A DNA stretch of 64,000 nt from Solirubrobacterales bacterium 67-14 (GTDB lineage: Bacteria; Actinomycetota; Thermoleophilia; Solirubrobacterales; 70-9): positions 105,870 to 169,869 of the forward strand of contig MKST01000011.1 in assembly GCA_001897355.1 (NCBI GenBank), in the 5' to 3' direction. This document shows, piece by piece, positions 37,445 to 45,746 of this stretch. A program made the position numbers and the translations under genes. The stretch's first letter is position 1, and each line of letters starts with the position of its first letter. The notes beneath the pieces are model-generated. The model was not told the origin of the DNA, did not search any database, and saw only the letters and a program-made list of their open reading frames with translations.

Positions 37445-39312
37445 TCCACGCTCCCGGTTCCGCCGGAGACTGCATGGGCCTCCTTGCCGAAGTACGCCTG
37501 GAGTACCTGGAGAGCGACCGGGGCGGCGGTGTCAGCGCCGAAGCCGCCTTCTTCGACCGTGGCCACGACCGCGATCTTCGGGTTCGGGTACGGGGCGAGC
37601 ACCGCGTACCAGGCCTGGTCCGTCTCGTTGGCCCGCTCGGCCGTACCGGTCTTGCCGGCCACCTTGACCGGGAAGCCGCCAAAGACCTTGTACGAGGTGC
37701 CTTCCGGTGCTTGGGCCGCGTCGTGGAGGCCTTCCATGATCACCTGCCGGGCACTCGGGTCGATCGGGATCTGCCCGGCCACCTGCGGTTCCGCTTCGGA
37801 CTTGACCCGGCCCGCGGCGTCCTCGGTCTGGAGCATCAGTTGCGGCTTGAGCACGGTGCCGCCGTTGCCGAGCGCCGCGTAGGCGACCGCCAGCTGGAGC
37901 GGGCTGGCCTGGAGGTAGCCCTGGCCGATCGCCAGCTGGATGTTCTGCCCGATCACCCAGGGGTCGTAGTACTCGGGCTGTTCCTTGTGCGCCTCGTTGA
38001 GCCATTTCGGGGTCGGCACCAGGCCTTCCGACTCGCCCGGGATGTCGATCCCGGTCGCCTTGCCGAAACCGAAGTCGCCGGCCCAGTCCTGCAGCTGACG
38101 ACTCCCGTTCATCTCGGCCCCGAGCTTGTAGAAGTAGACGTCCGAGGAAACCTCGAGCGCCCGCCTCAGGTCGACCGGCCCGTGGGCTTCCTTGCCGGCA
38201 TTGTCGAACTCCTGGTCGGCGATGGTGATCGTGCCGGTGTCGTTGACCACCTCGTCTGGCGTGATGTACCCGCCGTCCAGCGCGGCAAGGGCGGTGAACG
38301 GTTTGAAGGTCGAGCCGACCGCGTACTGGCCGCCGATCGCGCGGTCGAAGAGCGGCGCGCCGTTGTTCTCGTCGTACAGGGCGTCGACCTGCTTCTGGGT
38401 CAGCGGGTGGGTGAAGATGTCCGGGTCGAAGGTCGGGTTCGAGGCCAGCCCGAGCACCTGCCCGTTGTTGACGTCAAGCGCGACGAAGGCACCCGGCAAG
38501 CCGACGCTCTGCAGCGAGCTCTCCCCCGCCTCCTGGACCTTCTCGTCGATCGAGAGCCGCACGCTCTGGCCCGGCTCGGGCAGGGTCGAAGGCAGTTGGC
38601 TGAGGACCTTTCCGGTCGAGTCGACCTGCAGCCTGGTGTCGCCCGGCTTGCCTCGTAGGACGTCATCGTAGGTCTGCTCGACCCCGGTCTTGCCCAGGGT
38701 GTCGCCTGCTCCCAGATCCTTGTCCGGGTTCTTTTCGAGGTCCTCGGCGGTGACCTCGCCGACGCTGCCGAGGATGTGGGCCGCCAGCAGCCCCTGTGGG
38801 TACTTGCGGACGAAGATCCGGTTGACCTGGACCTCGGGGAACTCGGCCTGATGCTCCTGCAGGTAGTAGACGATGTCGTCGTCGACGTCCTGGTCGAGCG
38901 TGATCGGGCTGCCCGGCGGGTCGTTCTTCTTCGTCTCGTAGACCTTCTTCCTGACCCAGTCGGCGCTATGCCCCAGCACCTTGCCGATCCGCGCGTAGAG
39001 CGCGCGCCGCTCGGCCACGCTGCTGGGGATCTCGATCGGATCGAGCTGCAGGGCCATGCTGGTCCGGTTGTCGACCAGGACATCCCCGTCCCGGTCGAGA
39101 ATCCGGCCCCGGGGGGCCGGAACCCGGACTTCACGGGTGCGGTTCTGGTTCGCCTCGGCCAGGTATTTGTCCCCGGTCACGATCTGCAGCGACCAGAGCC
39201 GGAAGAAGAGGACCCCGAGCATGATCAGGCCGATCGAGCCGATCACCATGAAGCGGCGTGAAGGCAGGCTCCGCTTCGATCTTGGCTTTGGTGCTAGGGG
39301 TTCGATCCTCAT
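37441..39312 (-). CDS. mrdA: Penicillin-binding protein 2
   Basis: Class B transpeptidase that crosslinks peptidoglycan during elongation as the partner of RodA. A membrane anchor is at about residues 23-45, followed by the PBP dimerisation domain (GRILDRDGDVLVDN). The transpeptidase has SxxK in GSTFKPF, the SxN position as SSD in EVSSDVYFYKLG, and KTG in VAGKTGTAERA. The length (623 aa) is typical. It overlaps mreD at the start and rodA at the end by 4 nt each (ATGA). Confidence 0.96.
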   Translation of the reverse strand: MRIEPLAPKPRSKRSLPSRRFMVIGSIGLIMLGVLFFRLWSLQIVTGDKYLAEANQNRTREVRVPAPRGRILDRDGDVLVDNRTSMALQLDPIEIPSSVAERRALYARIGKVLGHSADWVRKKVYETKKNDPPGSPITLDQDVDDDIVYYLQEHQAEFPEVQVNRIFVRKYPQGLLAAHILGSVGEVTAEDLEKNPDKDLGAGDTLGKTGVEQTYDDVLRGKPGDTRLQVDSTGKVLSQLPSTLPEPGQSVRLSIDEKVQEAGESSLQSVGLPGAFVALDVNNGQVLGLASNPTFDPDIFTHPLTQKQVDALYDENNGAPLFDRAIGGQYAVGSTFKPFTALAALDGGYITPDEVVNDTGTITIADQEFDNAGKEAHGPVDLRRALEVSSDVYFYKLGAEMNGSRQLQDWAGDFGFGKATGIDIPGESEGLVPTPKWLNEAHKEQPEYYDPWVIGQNIQLAIGQGYLQASPLQLAVAYAALGNGGTVLKPQLMLQTEDAAGRVKSEAEPQVAGQIPIDPSARQVIMEGLHDAAQAPEGTSYKVFGGFPVKVAGKTGTAERANETDQAWYAVLAPYPNPKIAVVATVEEGGFGADTAAPVALQVLQAYFGKEAHAVSGGTGSVE

Positions 39313-39902
39313 TGGAATGCCTCTGGTCCGTTTCCGGAGGGCGATTCGAAGTCATCGGCCCACTGATCGAGGTCGACGGGCCGCCGGCGGGTGGCCGGCT
39401 CGCGAATCAACGCTGGCCTGAGAACACGGTGAATCAGCGCGTAGAGCGGAATCGCCAGGAGAACACCATAGATGGCCTGCAGGATGAGGTCGGGCACCAG
39501 CGAGGCGCTGAGCGAGGAATCGGCCCCGATCACGACCGTGTAGAGCCCGAGGGCGAGATTCGACCCCAGGGTGGCGAGCCCGCAGGAAACGAGCACGGTC
39601 GGCCGGTCGACGAAGTCGCCGCGTTCACGGTAGATGCCGGCCAGGTAGCCGACCGCCATGAAGACCAGGCAGGCGCTGCCGAGCGGGCCATCGGTCAGGG
39701 CGTCACCGAAGAAGCCGAAGACGAAGCCGATGCTGGCCCCGATCAGGCTGCCACCGAGCAGGCCGAAGATCGCGGCGCAGGCCGGCAGGATCCACATCGA
39801 CGTGCCGAGCAGCTCGATCTGGGAGAAGAACGAGACCTGGAGGACCGTGAAGAGCAAGATCAGGCCGGCGATCCGGGCGGCCGTGCGGGTCGTGATGATC
39901 AT
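39309..39902 (-). CDS. mreD: Rod shape-determining protein MreD
   Basis: Polytopic membrane component of the elongasome, 197 aa with about five or six helices (RIAGLILLFTVLQVSFFSQI is the first). The ATG at 39902 overlaps the mreC stop (ATGA). The frame is open another 56 codons upstream, but that arginine-rich stretch runs inside mreC and is not protein. Assignment rests on hydrophobicity, size and position between mreC and mrdA. Confidence 0.88.
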   Translation of the reverse strand: MIITTRTAARIAGLILLFTVLQVSFFSQIELLGTSMWILPACAAIFGLLGGSLIGASIGFVFGFFGDALTDGPLGSACLVFMAVGYLAGIYRERGDFVDRPTVLVSCGLATLGSNLALGLYTVVIGADSSLSASLVPDLILQAIYGVLLAIPLYALIHRVLRPALIREPATRRRPVDLDQWADDFESPSGNGPEAFQ

Positions 39903-40747
39903 CCGCGGTTTCCTCCGGTCAGGATCTGCAGCAGGTCGAGGTTGCGCAGATCGGCGAACGGCCTCAGCTCGACCGATTGGATCGCTTCCCGTTCGTTGAT
40001 CGGGGCGCGGGTGATCTCGCCGATGCCGATGCCGCGTGGATAGAGCGAGGAAAGGCCGTCGCCGCGCCAACCCGAGGTGACCACGGTCTGTCCGCTGGAG
40101 ATGTTCTTCGTTTCGTCGAGGAACTCGAGGACCAGGGTTTGGGGATCCCCGACCTTGGCCCGGACCACGCCCTGGGCGCCGCTGGGCAGGACCATCGCGC
40201 TGACCGCGCTGGAACTGTCGGAGATCAGGCTGACCACCGACCCGGAACGGCTGACCGAGCTGATCCGCCCGACCAGCCCGTCGCCGCTGATCACCGGGTC
40301 GTTGACGGCCACCCCGTCCGCGGAGCCCGCATTGACGTTGACGGTCGTGTACCAGACGGTCGGCGAGCGGCCGGTCACGTTCACGGTCACCGGGTCATAG
40401 GAGTCGGGGATCTTCCCGTTTTCCTTCATGTTGACCAGCTTGCGCAGCTGCTGGTTGTCCTTCAAGGCGACCTGCCCGGCGACCGCCAGGCCACGGGCTT
40501 CTTCCAGTTCGCTCTGGAGCCGGTCTCGCTCGCCGCGGGCGTCCATCGTCTCGTCGAACCAGTTGACCAGGTCGCGGGCCGGTTTCAGCGCTCTCGAAGC
40601 GCCGTTGGTGATCGGGTCGAAGAAGGTGCCGAGGGGGCCGCCGACCCCGCCGGACCCGCTACCGAAGGTGAAGGTGAGCAGCACGAAAGCCAGCACGATG
40701 AGGCCGATCAGCACGGCACGGCGACGTCGGACTTGCTTGCGGTACAT
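39899..40747 (-). CDS. mreC: Rod shape-determining protein MreC
   Basis: Elongasome scaffold. A basic N-terminus (YRKQVRRRRAVLIGL) precedes one membrane helix at about residues 11-27. A coiled-coil stretch (about 65-105, RGERDRLQSELEEARGL) is followed by the twin beta-barrel MreC domain. The length (282 aa) is normal. It begins the mreC-mreD-mrdA-rodA operon. MreB, usually directly upstream, is not here: the upstream gene is maf, 169 nt away. Confidence 0.93.
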   Translation of the reverse strand: MYRKQVRRRRAVLIGLIVLAFVLLTFTFGSGSGGVGGPLGTFFDPITNGASRALKPARDLVNWFDETMDARGERDRLQSELEEARGLAVAGQVALKDNQQLRKLVNMKENGKIPDSYDPVTVNVTGRSPTVWYTTVNVNAGSADGVAVNDPVISGDGLVGRISSVSRSGSVVSLISDSSSAVSAMVLPSGAQGVVRAKVGDPQTLVLEFLDETKNISSGQTVVTSGWRGDGLSSLYPRGIGIGEITRAPINEREAIQSVELRPFADLRNLDLLQILTGGNRG

Positions 40748-40916
40748 GGTGGGTTCGGGCTCGGTTGGAGGGAATGGCGCGGCTCAGATGGCCGGAGCAC
40801 ATTTGCCCCGGAGGGGCGACTTTCTCACCTCGGCGAGAGGGCCGCATATCCGGAAAGGTCGCTGCGGGAAGGATTGCAGCGTCGGGCAAGCCTACCGAGG
40901 ACGCCTCAGGGGATCT

Positions 40917-41480
40917 TTAATCCAGTTCTGGAGCCAGATCGAGCATCAGACCCACGGGCAGGCCGATCACGTTGGCGACGTCGCCCTCGACCCCCGCCAC
41001 CAGCGCCGAACCCCGGCCCTGGATCGCGTAGCCCCCGGCCCTTCCCCGCCACTCGCCGCTGGCCAGGTACCGCTTGACCTCAGCCTCACCGAGCTCACGG
41101 AAGGCGACCTTCGATTCGGCGATGCCGGTCCGGACCCGCTCGGACTCCGGACCGACTATGGCGAGACCGCTGAGGACCCAGTGGCTGCGGCCGGAAAGCC
41201 GACCCAGGTACTGACGGGCCATCTCTTCGTCCTCCGGCTTCCCGATCACCTGCCCTTCGAGCACCACGTCGGTGTCGCAGCCGATCACCAGGCACCCCGG
41301 GGCCTCGTCCGCTATCGCCTTGGCCTTCAGCAGAGCGTTGGCCAGGACCACTTCGGCCGGGTCGCCCTCGACGATCTCCTCGACTCCCGAGACCCGCACC
41401 TCGAACTCGATCCCCAGCCGTTCGAGGATTTCCCGCCGTTGGGGCGAGCCGGAAGCGAGGATGACCTTGGCGTCGGGCAC
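40917..41480 (-). CDS. maf: Maf-like nucleotide pyrophosphatase
   Basis: Hydrolyses non-canonical or modified nucleoside triphosphates such as dTTP/UTP or m7GTP. The family start VILASGSPQRREILERLG is near residue 6, IGCDTDVV near 72 carries the metal-binding Asp, and RGRAGGYAIQGRGS is near 146. I use the GTG at 41480 (187 aa). The longer frame adds 36 unlikely residues that overlap tetR. It lies 17 nt downstream of tetR and is probably cotranscribed. Confidence 0.92.
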   Translation of the reverse strand: MPDAKVILASGSPQRREILERLGIEFEVRVSGVEEIVEGDPAEVVLANALLKAKAIADEAPGCLVIGCDTDVVLEGQVIGKPEDEEMARQYLGRLSGRSHWVLSGLAIVGPESERVRTGIAESKVAFRELGEAEVKRYLASGEWRGRAGGYAIQGRGSALVAGVEGDVANVIGLPVGLMLDLAPELD

Positions 41481-41497
41481 CGGCGCAGGATCGCAGA

Positions 41498-42061
41498 TCA
41501 GGCCGTGTCGGCAGCCCGGACCAGGGTCTCCATCGCCCGGATCGCCCGGTCGATCTCCGGTTCGGAGCGGACCGCGATGTTGCCCCACTCGTAGGCCATG
41601 CCGATCTGGGTGAGCACGTCGGCCAGCTCAGCCGCCTTCTCCCCCGTCCATTCCGGCCGGGTGCGTTCGATCTCGGTCTGGAGTTCGGCGGTTATCGCCG
41701 TGGATACGCCCGAGCCTGGCGCCAGCATCACGCGGAGGCCCAATTCAGGCTCGGTCTGGACCAAGTGCCTGAGCGGGGCGAAGCCGGCGGTGGTGACCAT
41801 GAAGCGGCGCATGCCATCGATCGTCCGCTGGAGCCCGTCGCCTTCGGCCTCTTCAATCGCTGCCCCGATCACCTCGACCACCATCTCGGAGAGCATCTCC
41901 GAGATCAGCGAGTCACGATCACCGACCCAGCGGTAGAGCGTGGTCCGGCCGATCCCCAACTCATTGGCCAGCGACTGCATGTCGATCCGCTCCCGGGCCA
42001 GGTAATGCCGCCTGGCCAGCCGCACCGCGTCGTCACGCCCCACTTTCTCAGAAACACCCAC
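41498..42061 (-). CDS. TetR-family regulator (QsdR-like)
   Basis: A 187-aa one-component repressor-type regulator. The N-terminal HTH region is MQSLANELGIGRTTLYRWVG (about residues 28-47), ending the usual TetR DNA-binding fold. The C-terminal half is an all-helical ligand/dimer domain ending in AIRAMETLVRAADT. The sequence style matches the QsdR group. It starts at a GTG with a TAGGAT box 6 nt upstream. It is divergent from the methyltransferase gene, and a perfect 22-bp inverted repeat lies between them, a candidate operator. The ligand is unknown. Confidence 0.88.
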   Translation of the reverse strand: MGVSEKVGRDDAVRLARRHYLARERIDMQSLANELGIGRTTLYRWVGDRDSLISEMLSEMVVEVIGAAIEEAEGDGLQRTIDGMRRFMVTTAGFAPLRHLVQTEPELGLRVMLAPGSGVSTAITAELQTEIERTRPEWTGEKAAELADVLTQIGMAYEWGNIAVRSEPEIDRAIRAMETLVRAADTA

Positions 42062-42067
42062 AGCCCA

Positions 42068-42073
42068 ATCCTA
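42068..42073 (-). promoter_or_regulatory. -10 box TAGGAT, leaderless start of tetR-maf
   Basis: TAGGAT ends 6 nt before the tetR GTG at 42061. Confidence 0.45.
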
Positions 42074-42097
42074 AGGCCGCCCCGGGACCCCAAGTCT

Positions 42098-42147
42098 CCG
42101 GGTGGGTCGGATTTCCGGCGCTCCGGCCGGAAATCCGACCCACCCGG
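42098..42147. promoter_or_regulatory. Perfect 22-bp inverted repeat between tetR and methyltransferase
   Basis: Arms 42098-42119 and 42126-42147 match at all 22 positions with a 6-nt centre. The region separates divergent genes, so a terminator role is unlikely. It ends 12 nt before the methyltransferase GTG. It may be an operator for the adjacent TetR, an RNA hairpin at the methyltransferase 5' end, or a mobile palindrome. Confidence 0.5.
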
Positions 42148-42159
42148 CAAACTGGAGAT

Positions 42160-42921
42160 GTGATCGACGATCTGGTCGAACAGCTGCGGGCCGCGGGTTC
42201 GGTCTTTGCCGAGGACGAGGCCCGCGTCCTGAGCGAATCGGCGGGCTCGCCGGCCGAGCTGGATTCGATGGTCCAGCGCCGGATCGGGGGCGAGCCGGTC
42301 CAGCAGATCGTCGGCTGGGCCGAGTTCTGCGGCCTGAAGATCCGGGTCGAACCGGGCGTCTTCCTGCCCCGCCCGCGCTCCGAGTTCCTGGTCGAGAAGG
42401 CGATCGGCCTCGGCCGGCGCGGCGCGAGCGTCCTCGATGTCTGCTGCGGTACCGGTGCCCTGGGCGTCGCGACGGCGATCGGGCTCGGCTCGACCGAGCT
42501 CCACGCCACCGACCTCGACCCGGTCGCAGTCCGCTGCGCGGCAGCCAACGTGGACGAAGTCGGAGGACGGGTCTATCAGGGCGACCTCTTCGAGCCGCTC
42601 CCCCGGTCTCTCCGTGGACGGGCCGACCTGTTGCTCCTCAACGCCCCCTATGTGCCGACCGCAGAGTTGCCGCTGATGCCGAGGGAAGCGAGGCTCTACG
42701 AGGAGACGATCACCCTCGACGGGGGCGACGACGGGCTCGACATCCAGCGCCGGGCAATCCTCGAAGCGCCGTTCTGGCTGGCGCCGGGAGCCCATCTGCT
42801 GGTCGAAACCAGCGACCTCCAAGCCGAATCGACCATGAGGCTGATGAAAGACGTCGGCCTGGCGATGACCCTGGCCACCTCGAACGAGTGGGGAGCCACG
42901 GTCGTGATCGGCCAAAAATAG
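42160..42921 (+). CDS. PrmC-like protein-glutamine N5 methyltransferase
   Basis: A 253-aa SAM-dependent methyltransferase related to PrmC/HemK. A short N-terminal helical domain is followed by VQQIVGWAEFCGLKIRV, SAM motif I VLDVCCGTGALGVA near 92, and the substrate motif NAPYVPT near 166. True PrmC carries NPPY, so this is the actinobacterial PrmC-related subgroup with unknown substrate. No release-factor gene (prfA) is adjacent. It starts at GTG 42160, 12 nt after the inverted repeat. Confidence 0.85.
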   Translation: MIDDLVEQLRAAGSVFAEDEARVLSESAGSPAELDSMVQRRIGGEPVQQIVGWAEFCGLKIRVEPGVFLPRPRSEFLVEKAIGLGRRGASVLDVCCGTGALGVATAIGLGSTELHATDLDPVAVRCAAANVDEVGGRVYQGDLFEPLPRSLRGRADLLLLNAPYVPTAELPLMPREARLYEETITLDGGDDGLDIQRRAILEAPFWLAPGAHLLVETSDLQAESTMRLMKDVGLAMTLATSNEWGATVVIGQK

Positions 42922-42936
42922 CTTCAGCGGGTGGAT

Positions 42937-43061
42937 GCCAGGGGCCTCCAGCCGTTCGCTGGCGAGGAGACAGGCCGGGAATGACCGCGATAGTACGCGG
43001 GTACGTGAAGCTGTCATTCCCGGCCGCCGACGAAGCCAGCGGGCGGCTGGTGGCTCCTGGC
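42937..43061. repeat. 125-nt two-stage imperfect hairpin between convergent genes
   Basis: Outer arms 42937-42963 and 43035-43061 pair at 26 of 27 positions if three G-U pairs are allowed. A symmetrical 9x9 internal loop follows, then inner arms 42973-42985 with 43013-43025 (13 bp, perfect) and a 27-nt loop. It lies between the methyltransferase and ndk stops and may terminate both. The G-U pairs suggest selection as RNA or single-stranded DNA. Confidence 0.65.
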
Positions 43062-43071
43062 GTCGCCCGGA

Positions 43072-43479
43072 CTAAATTCCCTCGGGGAACCAGATCGCGA
43101 TCTCACGCGCGGCGGACTCGTCGGAGTCGGAGCCGTGGACCATGTTGAAGGTGACCTCGAGGGCGAAGTCGCCGCGGATCGAGCCGGGGGCGGCCTCGAC
43201 CGGGTTGGTCGCGCCGATCAGTTGGCGGGCGGCGACGACGGCCTCGGGGCCTTCGAGCACCGCAGCGACCAGGGGACCGCCGGTGATGAAGTCGACCAGC
43301 TCGCCGAAGAAGGGCTTTTCCTTGTGCTCGGCGTAATGCTCGTTGGCGATCTGCTCGGTCGCGGTCAGCTTCTTGAGGGCGGCGATCCGGAGGCCCTTGC
43401 GCTCGAAGCGGGCGAGCACCTCGCCGGTGAGGGCGCGCTCGAAGGCATCGGGCTTGACCAGGATGAGGGTCTGGGACAT
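43072..43479 (-). CDS. ndk: Nucleoside diphosphate kinase
   Basis: Balances NTP and dNTP pools by phosphate transfer through a phosphohistidine. The 135-aa protein begins [22 protein letters not shown]. The catalytic His is in [10 protein letters not shown], and the nucleotide-binding region includes [17 protein letters not shown]. Its leader has a CGGAG Shine-Dalgarno, so it is not leaderless. It follows folC and two small membrane genes, as in other actinobacteria where folC-ndk are near each other. Confidence 0.98.
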   Translation of the reverse strand: MSQTLILVKPDAFERALTGEVLARFERKGLRIAALKKLTATEQIANEHYAEHKEKPFFGELVDFITGGPLVAAVLEGPEAVVAARQLIGATNPVEAAPGSIRGDFALEVTFNMVHGSDSDESAAREIAIWFPEGI

Positions 43480-43544
43480 GTCTAGTTACTCCGTTATGGG
43501 TTTATTGGTTTTCGGACCGGGCCTCGACGGACCCTGGCCCTGGG

Positions 43545-44291
43545 TTACTCGTCGCCGCGGTTGATCGGCTCGGGCGACTCGTCGTCGCCGACCGTGATCT
43601 TGCGTCGGGTAGAGCGCGGACTGCGGGTCGATTCTTCTTTGGACCCCGATGAACCCTTGACCTGCCGGGTCGGCTCTTCCGAGCGCTTCTCGCGGGAGGA
43701 GCGGCCTTCACGCGAAGAGGAACGGCCTTCTCCGGATGAGGATGAGGCCTCGGCCGGCGCCTTGCTGGAACGACGGCGCCGTTCTTCGCCCTCGGAGCGG
43801 GAAGGTTTGGACCGCTTCGACGAGCCGGAACGGGAGGACCGCTTCGGGGCGATCAAGGTCGTCTCGCAGTAAGGGCAGACCTTCCAGCCCAGGCCGACCG
43901 GCTTCGAGCAGGTCGGGCAGGGCTCCTTGAGCCGGGTGCGGCAGGCCGGACAGCGGATGAAGTCGCTCTCGACCGGCGAGCCGCATTTGTGGCAGGAGTT
44001 GTGCTTGAGGTGCCGCAACCGCATCTCGGACTCGCTGATGTCGGTCTCGCGTTCGCGGATGTCCTCGAGGAACTCCGGCGGGCGGAGGATCGTGTAGACG
44101 AGGGTGCCGACGAACGGGAAGAACGAGGCGGCGGTGGCGCAGCCGACCAGGAAGGGGTCGGCGATGCGGCGGCGGGCGTCGGTGAAGGTGAAGACGATGA
44201 GGGCGATCCAGATCGCGACCAGCATCAGGATCACCAAGGTGACGGCCAGGTTCAGGGCGGTGTTTTCAATTCCGAAGATGGCGAGAGGCAT
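43545..44291 (-). CDS. Membrane protein with double zinc ribbon and Ser/Arg-rich tail
   Basis: A 248-aa protein. Two predicted membrane helices (about residues 12-34 and 46-68) are followed by a helical linker. Two zinc ribbons come next, with ligands CHKCG, CPAC, CPTC and CPYC (about residues 99-146). The last ~95 residues are a disordered tail rich in Ser, Arg and Glu (SSRSGSSKRSKPSRSEGEE). No family is certain. The ribbons suggest a membrane-tethered binding or regulatory role, which is inference. It lies between folC and ndk, 6 nt after the small membrane protein gene. Confidence 0.82.
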   Translation of the reverse strand: MPLAIFGIENTALNLAVTLVILMLVAIWIALIVFTFTDARRRIADPFLVGCATAASFFPFVGTLVYTILRPPEFLEDIRERETDISESEMRLRHLKHNSCHKCGSPVESDFIRCPACRTRLKEPCPTCSKPVGLGWKVCPYCETTLIAPKRSSRSGSSKRSKPSRSEGEERRRRSSKAPAEASSSSGEGRSSSREGRSSREKRSEEPTRQVKGSSGSKEESTRSPRSTRRKITVGDDESPEPINRGDE

Positions 44292-44297
44292 GGCGTG

Positions 44298-44417
44298 CTA
44301 GAGGAACATCCTTCCGAATAGGTACCCGATGCCGAAGAAGACAAGGATCACGATCGCCACGACCGCAGCGACCAGCGCCATCATCGACAGCAATCGGGAG
44401 CCGGTCTGACGATTCAC
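44298..44417 (-). CDS. 39-aa single-pass membrane protein
   Basis: A short gene read from the GTG at 44417 with ACCAGG just upstream. The product starts MNRQTGSRLLS and has one strong hydrophobic helix (MMALVAAVVAIVILVFFGIG) ending in a short basic tail. A longer frame from 44522 adds arginine-rich residues that look like non-coding sequence overlapping the folC end. Spacing of 6 nt to the zinc-ribbon gene suggests cotranslation. Function unknown. Confidence 0.6.
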   Translation of the reverse strand: MNRQTGSRLLSMMALVAAVVAIVILVFFGIGYLFGRMFL

Positions 44418-44487
44418 CTGGTAATCGTGACATAACCGGCGGCGACCGAACCCTCTGACCCCGATTCTGAGATTCCTTGCCCGTCGA

Positions 44488-45741
44488 TCAGGCCGGGAAG
44501 GCGGCGCCCTCACCGGGGGCAAAGAGGAAATGGGAACCGGTGATGATCACCGCTCCGTCCCTTTCCAAAGCCATTTCACGAGCAATCGCAAGTGCCTCGG
44601 CCGGGCTTTCGGCGATCGTCGAATCGAGTTCCAGGCCGCTGGCCAGGGATCGCAGCTCTTTCGGGTCCCAGGCCCGGGCGCCCGGCCTTCCCCAGGCGGC
44701 CAGCGCCTTTTCCGGCAGACCGGTGAACACCGCCGCATCCAGCGAGCCGGCCAGCTCGGCCAGCATCCCGGGTGCGTCCTTGTCCGCCAAGACGCCGATC
44801 ACGCCGACCACCGGCGCCGCCCCGGTCAACTCCGGGAGCGACGAGGCCAGCGCCCGGGCACCGGCCGGGTTGTGGGCGACGTCGGCTAGCACCAGCGGGT
44901 TCTGGCCGATCTGCTCGAGCCGCCCGTGGATGACCAGCGAGGCGACCGCCTCCTCGGCCTTGACCCGTGAGACCTCACCGAGGAAGCAGGCCGCAGCCGC
45001 CTCCGCGACCGAGAAGTTGACCCGCTGGAAGCCGCCGATCCCGTGGATCCCGGCGGCGCCGGCCGCAACCGCGGCGGTGATCTCCCGCAGTTCACAGTCA
45101 CGCTCCCGCGCGGTCCGTCGCGCGAGCTCGCGCACTTCATCCGAGACCGGGCCGAGGATCAGAGTGGTCTCCGGGCGCAGCACCGCGAGCTTCTCGCCGG
45201 CGATCTCTGTTTCCGTCTCGCCCAGGAACTCGGTGTGGTCGAGGCCGATCGAGGTGAGGACGGTGGCCAGCGAATCGATCGAGTTGGTCGCGTCGAGGCG
45301 ACCGCCCAGGCCCGCTTCGATCGCCGCGACCTGGACCCCGGCCTCGGCCAGGGTCAGGAAGGCAGCGGCGGTGGCCAGCTCGAACTGCGTGACCTCCTCC
45401 CCGTCCAGCCGGGAATTGACCACGGCTGCTGCCTCGGCGGTCCGGCGCACGCATTCGGCAAAGAGCTCCGGCCGTTCGCGGCCGGAGACCACCACCCGTT
45501 CCGACCAGTGCGCCAGATGGGGCGAGAGCGAACTGCCGGCCCGGTAGCCGTGTGCCTCGCAGATCGCCGCGATCATCCTCGAGACCGAGGACTTGCCGTT
45601 GGTCCCGACCACATGGATAGAGGCGAAGGAATCCTGCGGGCGGCCCAGCTCATCGGAGAGCATCTCCATCCGCTCGAGTCCGAGCTTCCAGCCGATCGGC
45701 TCGAGGGAATTCAGATAGGCCTCGGCGTCGAAGCCAGCCAT
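44488..45741 (-). CDS. folC: Folylpolyglutamate synthase / dihydrofolate synthase
   Basis: Adds glutamates to folates (and may also make dihydrofolate). The Mur-ligase fold shows SIHVVGTNGKSSVSRMIAAI (P-loop, near residue 42), then AIEAGLGGRLDATNS and the ATP-binding DVAHNPAGARALASSL. The length (417 aa) is typical. It lies 5 nt after valS, the conserved valS-folC order, so both are probably one transcript. Confidence 0.95.
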   Translation of the reverse strand: MAGFDAEAYLNSLEPIGWKLGLERMEMLSDELGRPQDSFASIHVVGTNGKSSVSRMIAAICEAHGYRAGSSLSPHLAHWSERVVVSGRERPELFAECVRRTAEAAAVVNSRLDGEEVTQFELATAAAFLTLAEAGVQVAAIEAGLGGRLDATNSIDSLATVLTSIGLDHTEFLGETETEIAGEKLAVLRPETTLILGPVSDEVRELARRTARERDCELREITAAVAAGAAGIHGIGGFQRVNFSVAEAAAACFLGEVSRVKAEEAVASLVIHGRLEQIGQNPLVLADVAHNPAGARALASSLPELTGAAPVVGVIGVLADKDAPGMLAELAGSLDAAVFTGLPEKALAAWGRPGARAWDPKELRSLASGLELDSTIAESPAEALAIAREMALERDGAVIITGSHFLFAPGEGAAFPA

Positions 45742-45746
45742 GGCCC

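Noticed and set aside
42098-42147. Intrinsic terminator
   Set aside because: The flanking genes diverge, so no transcript needs to end here, and no U-tract is present.
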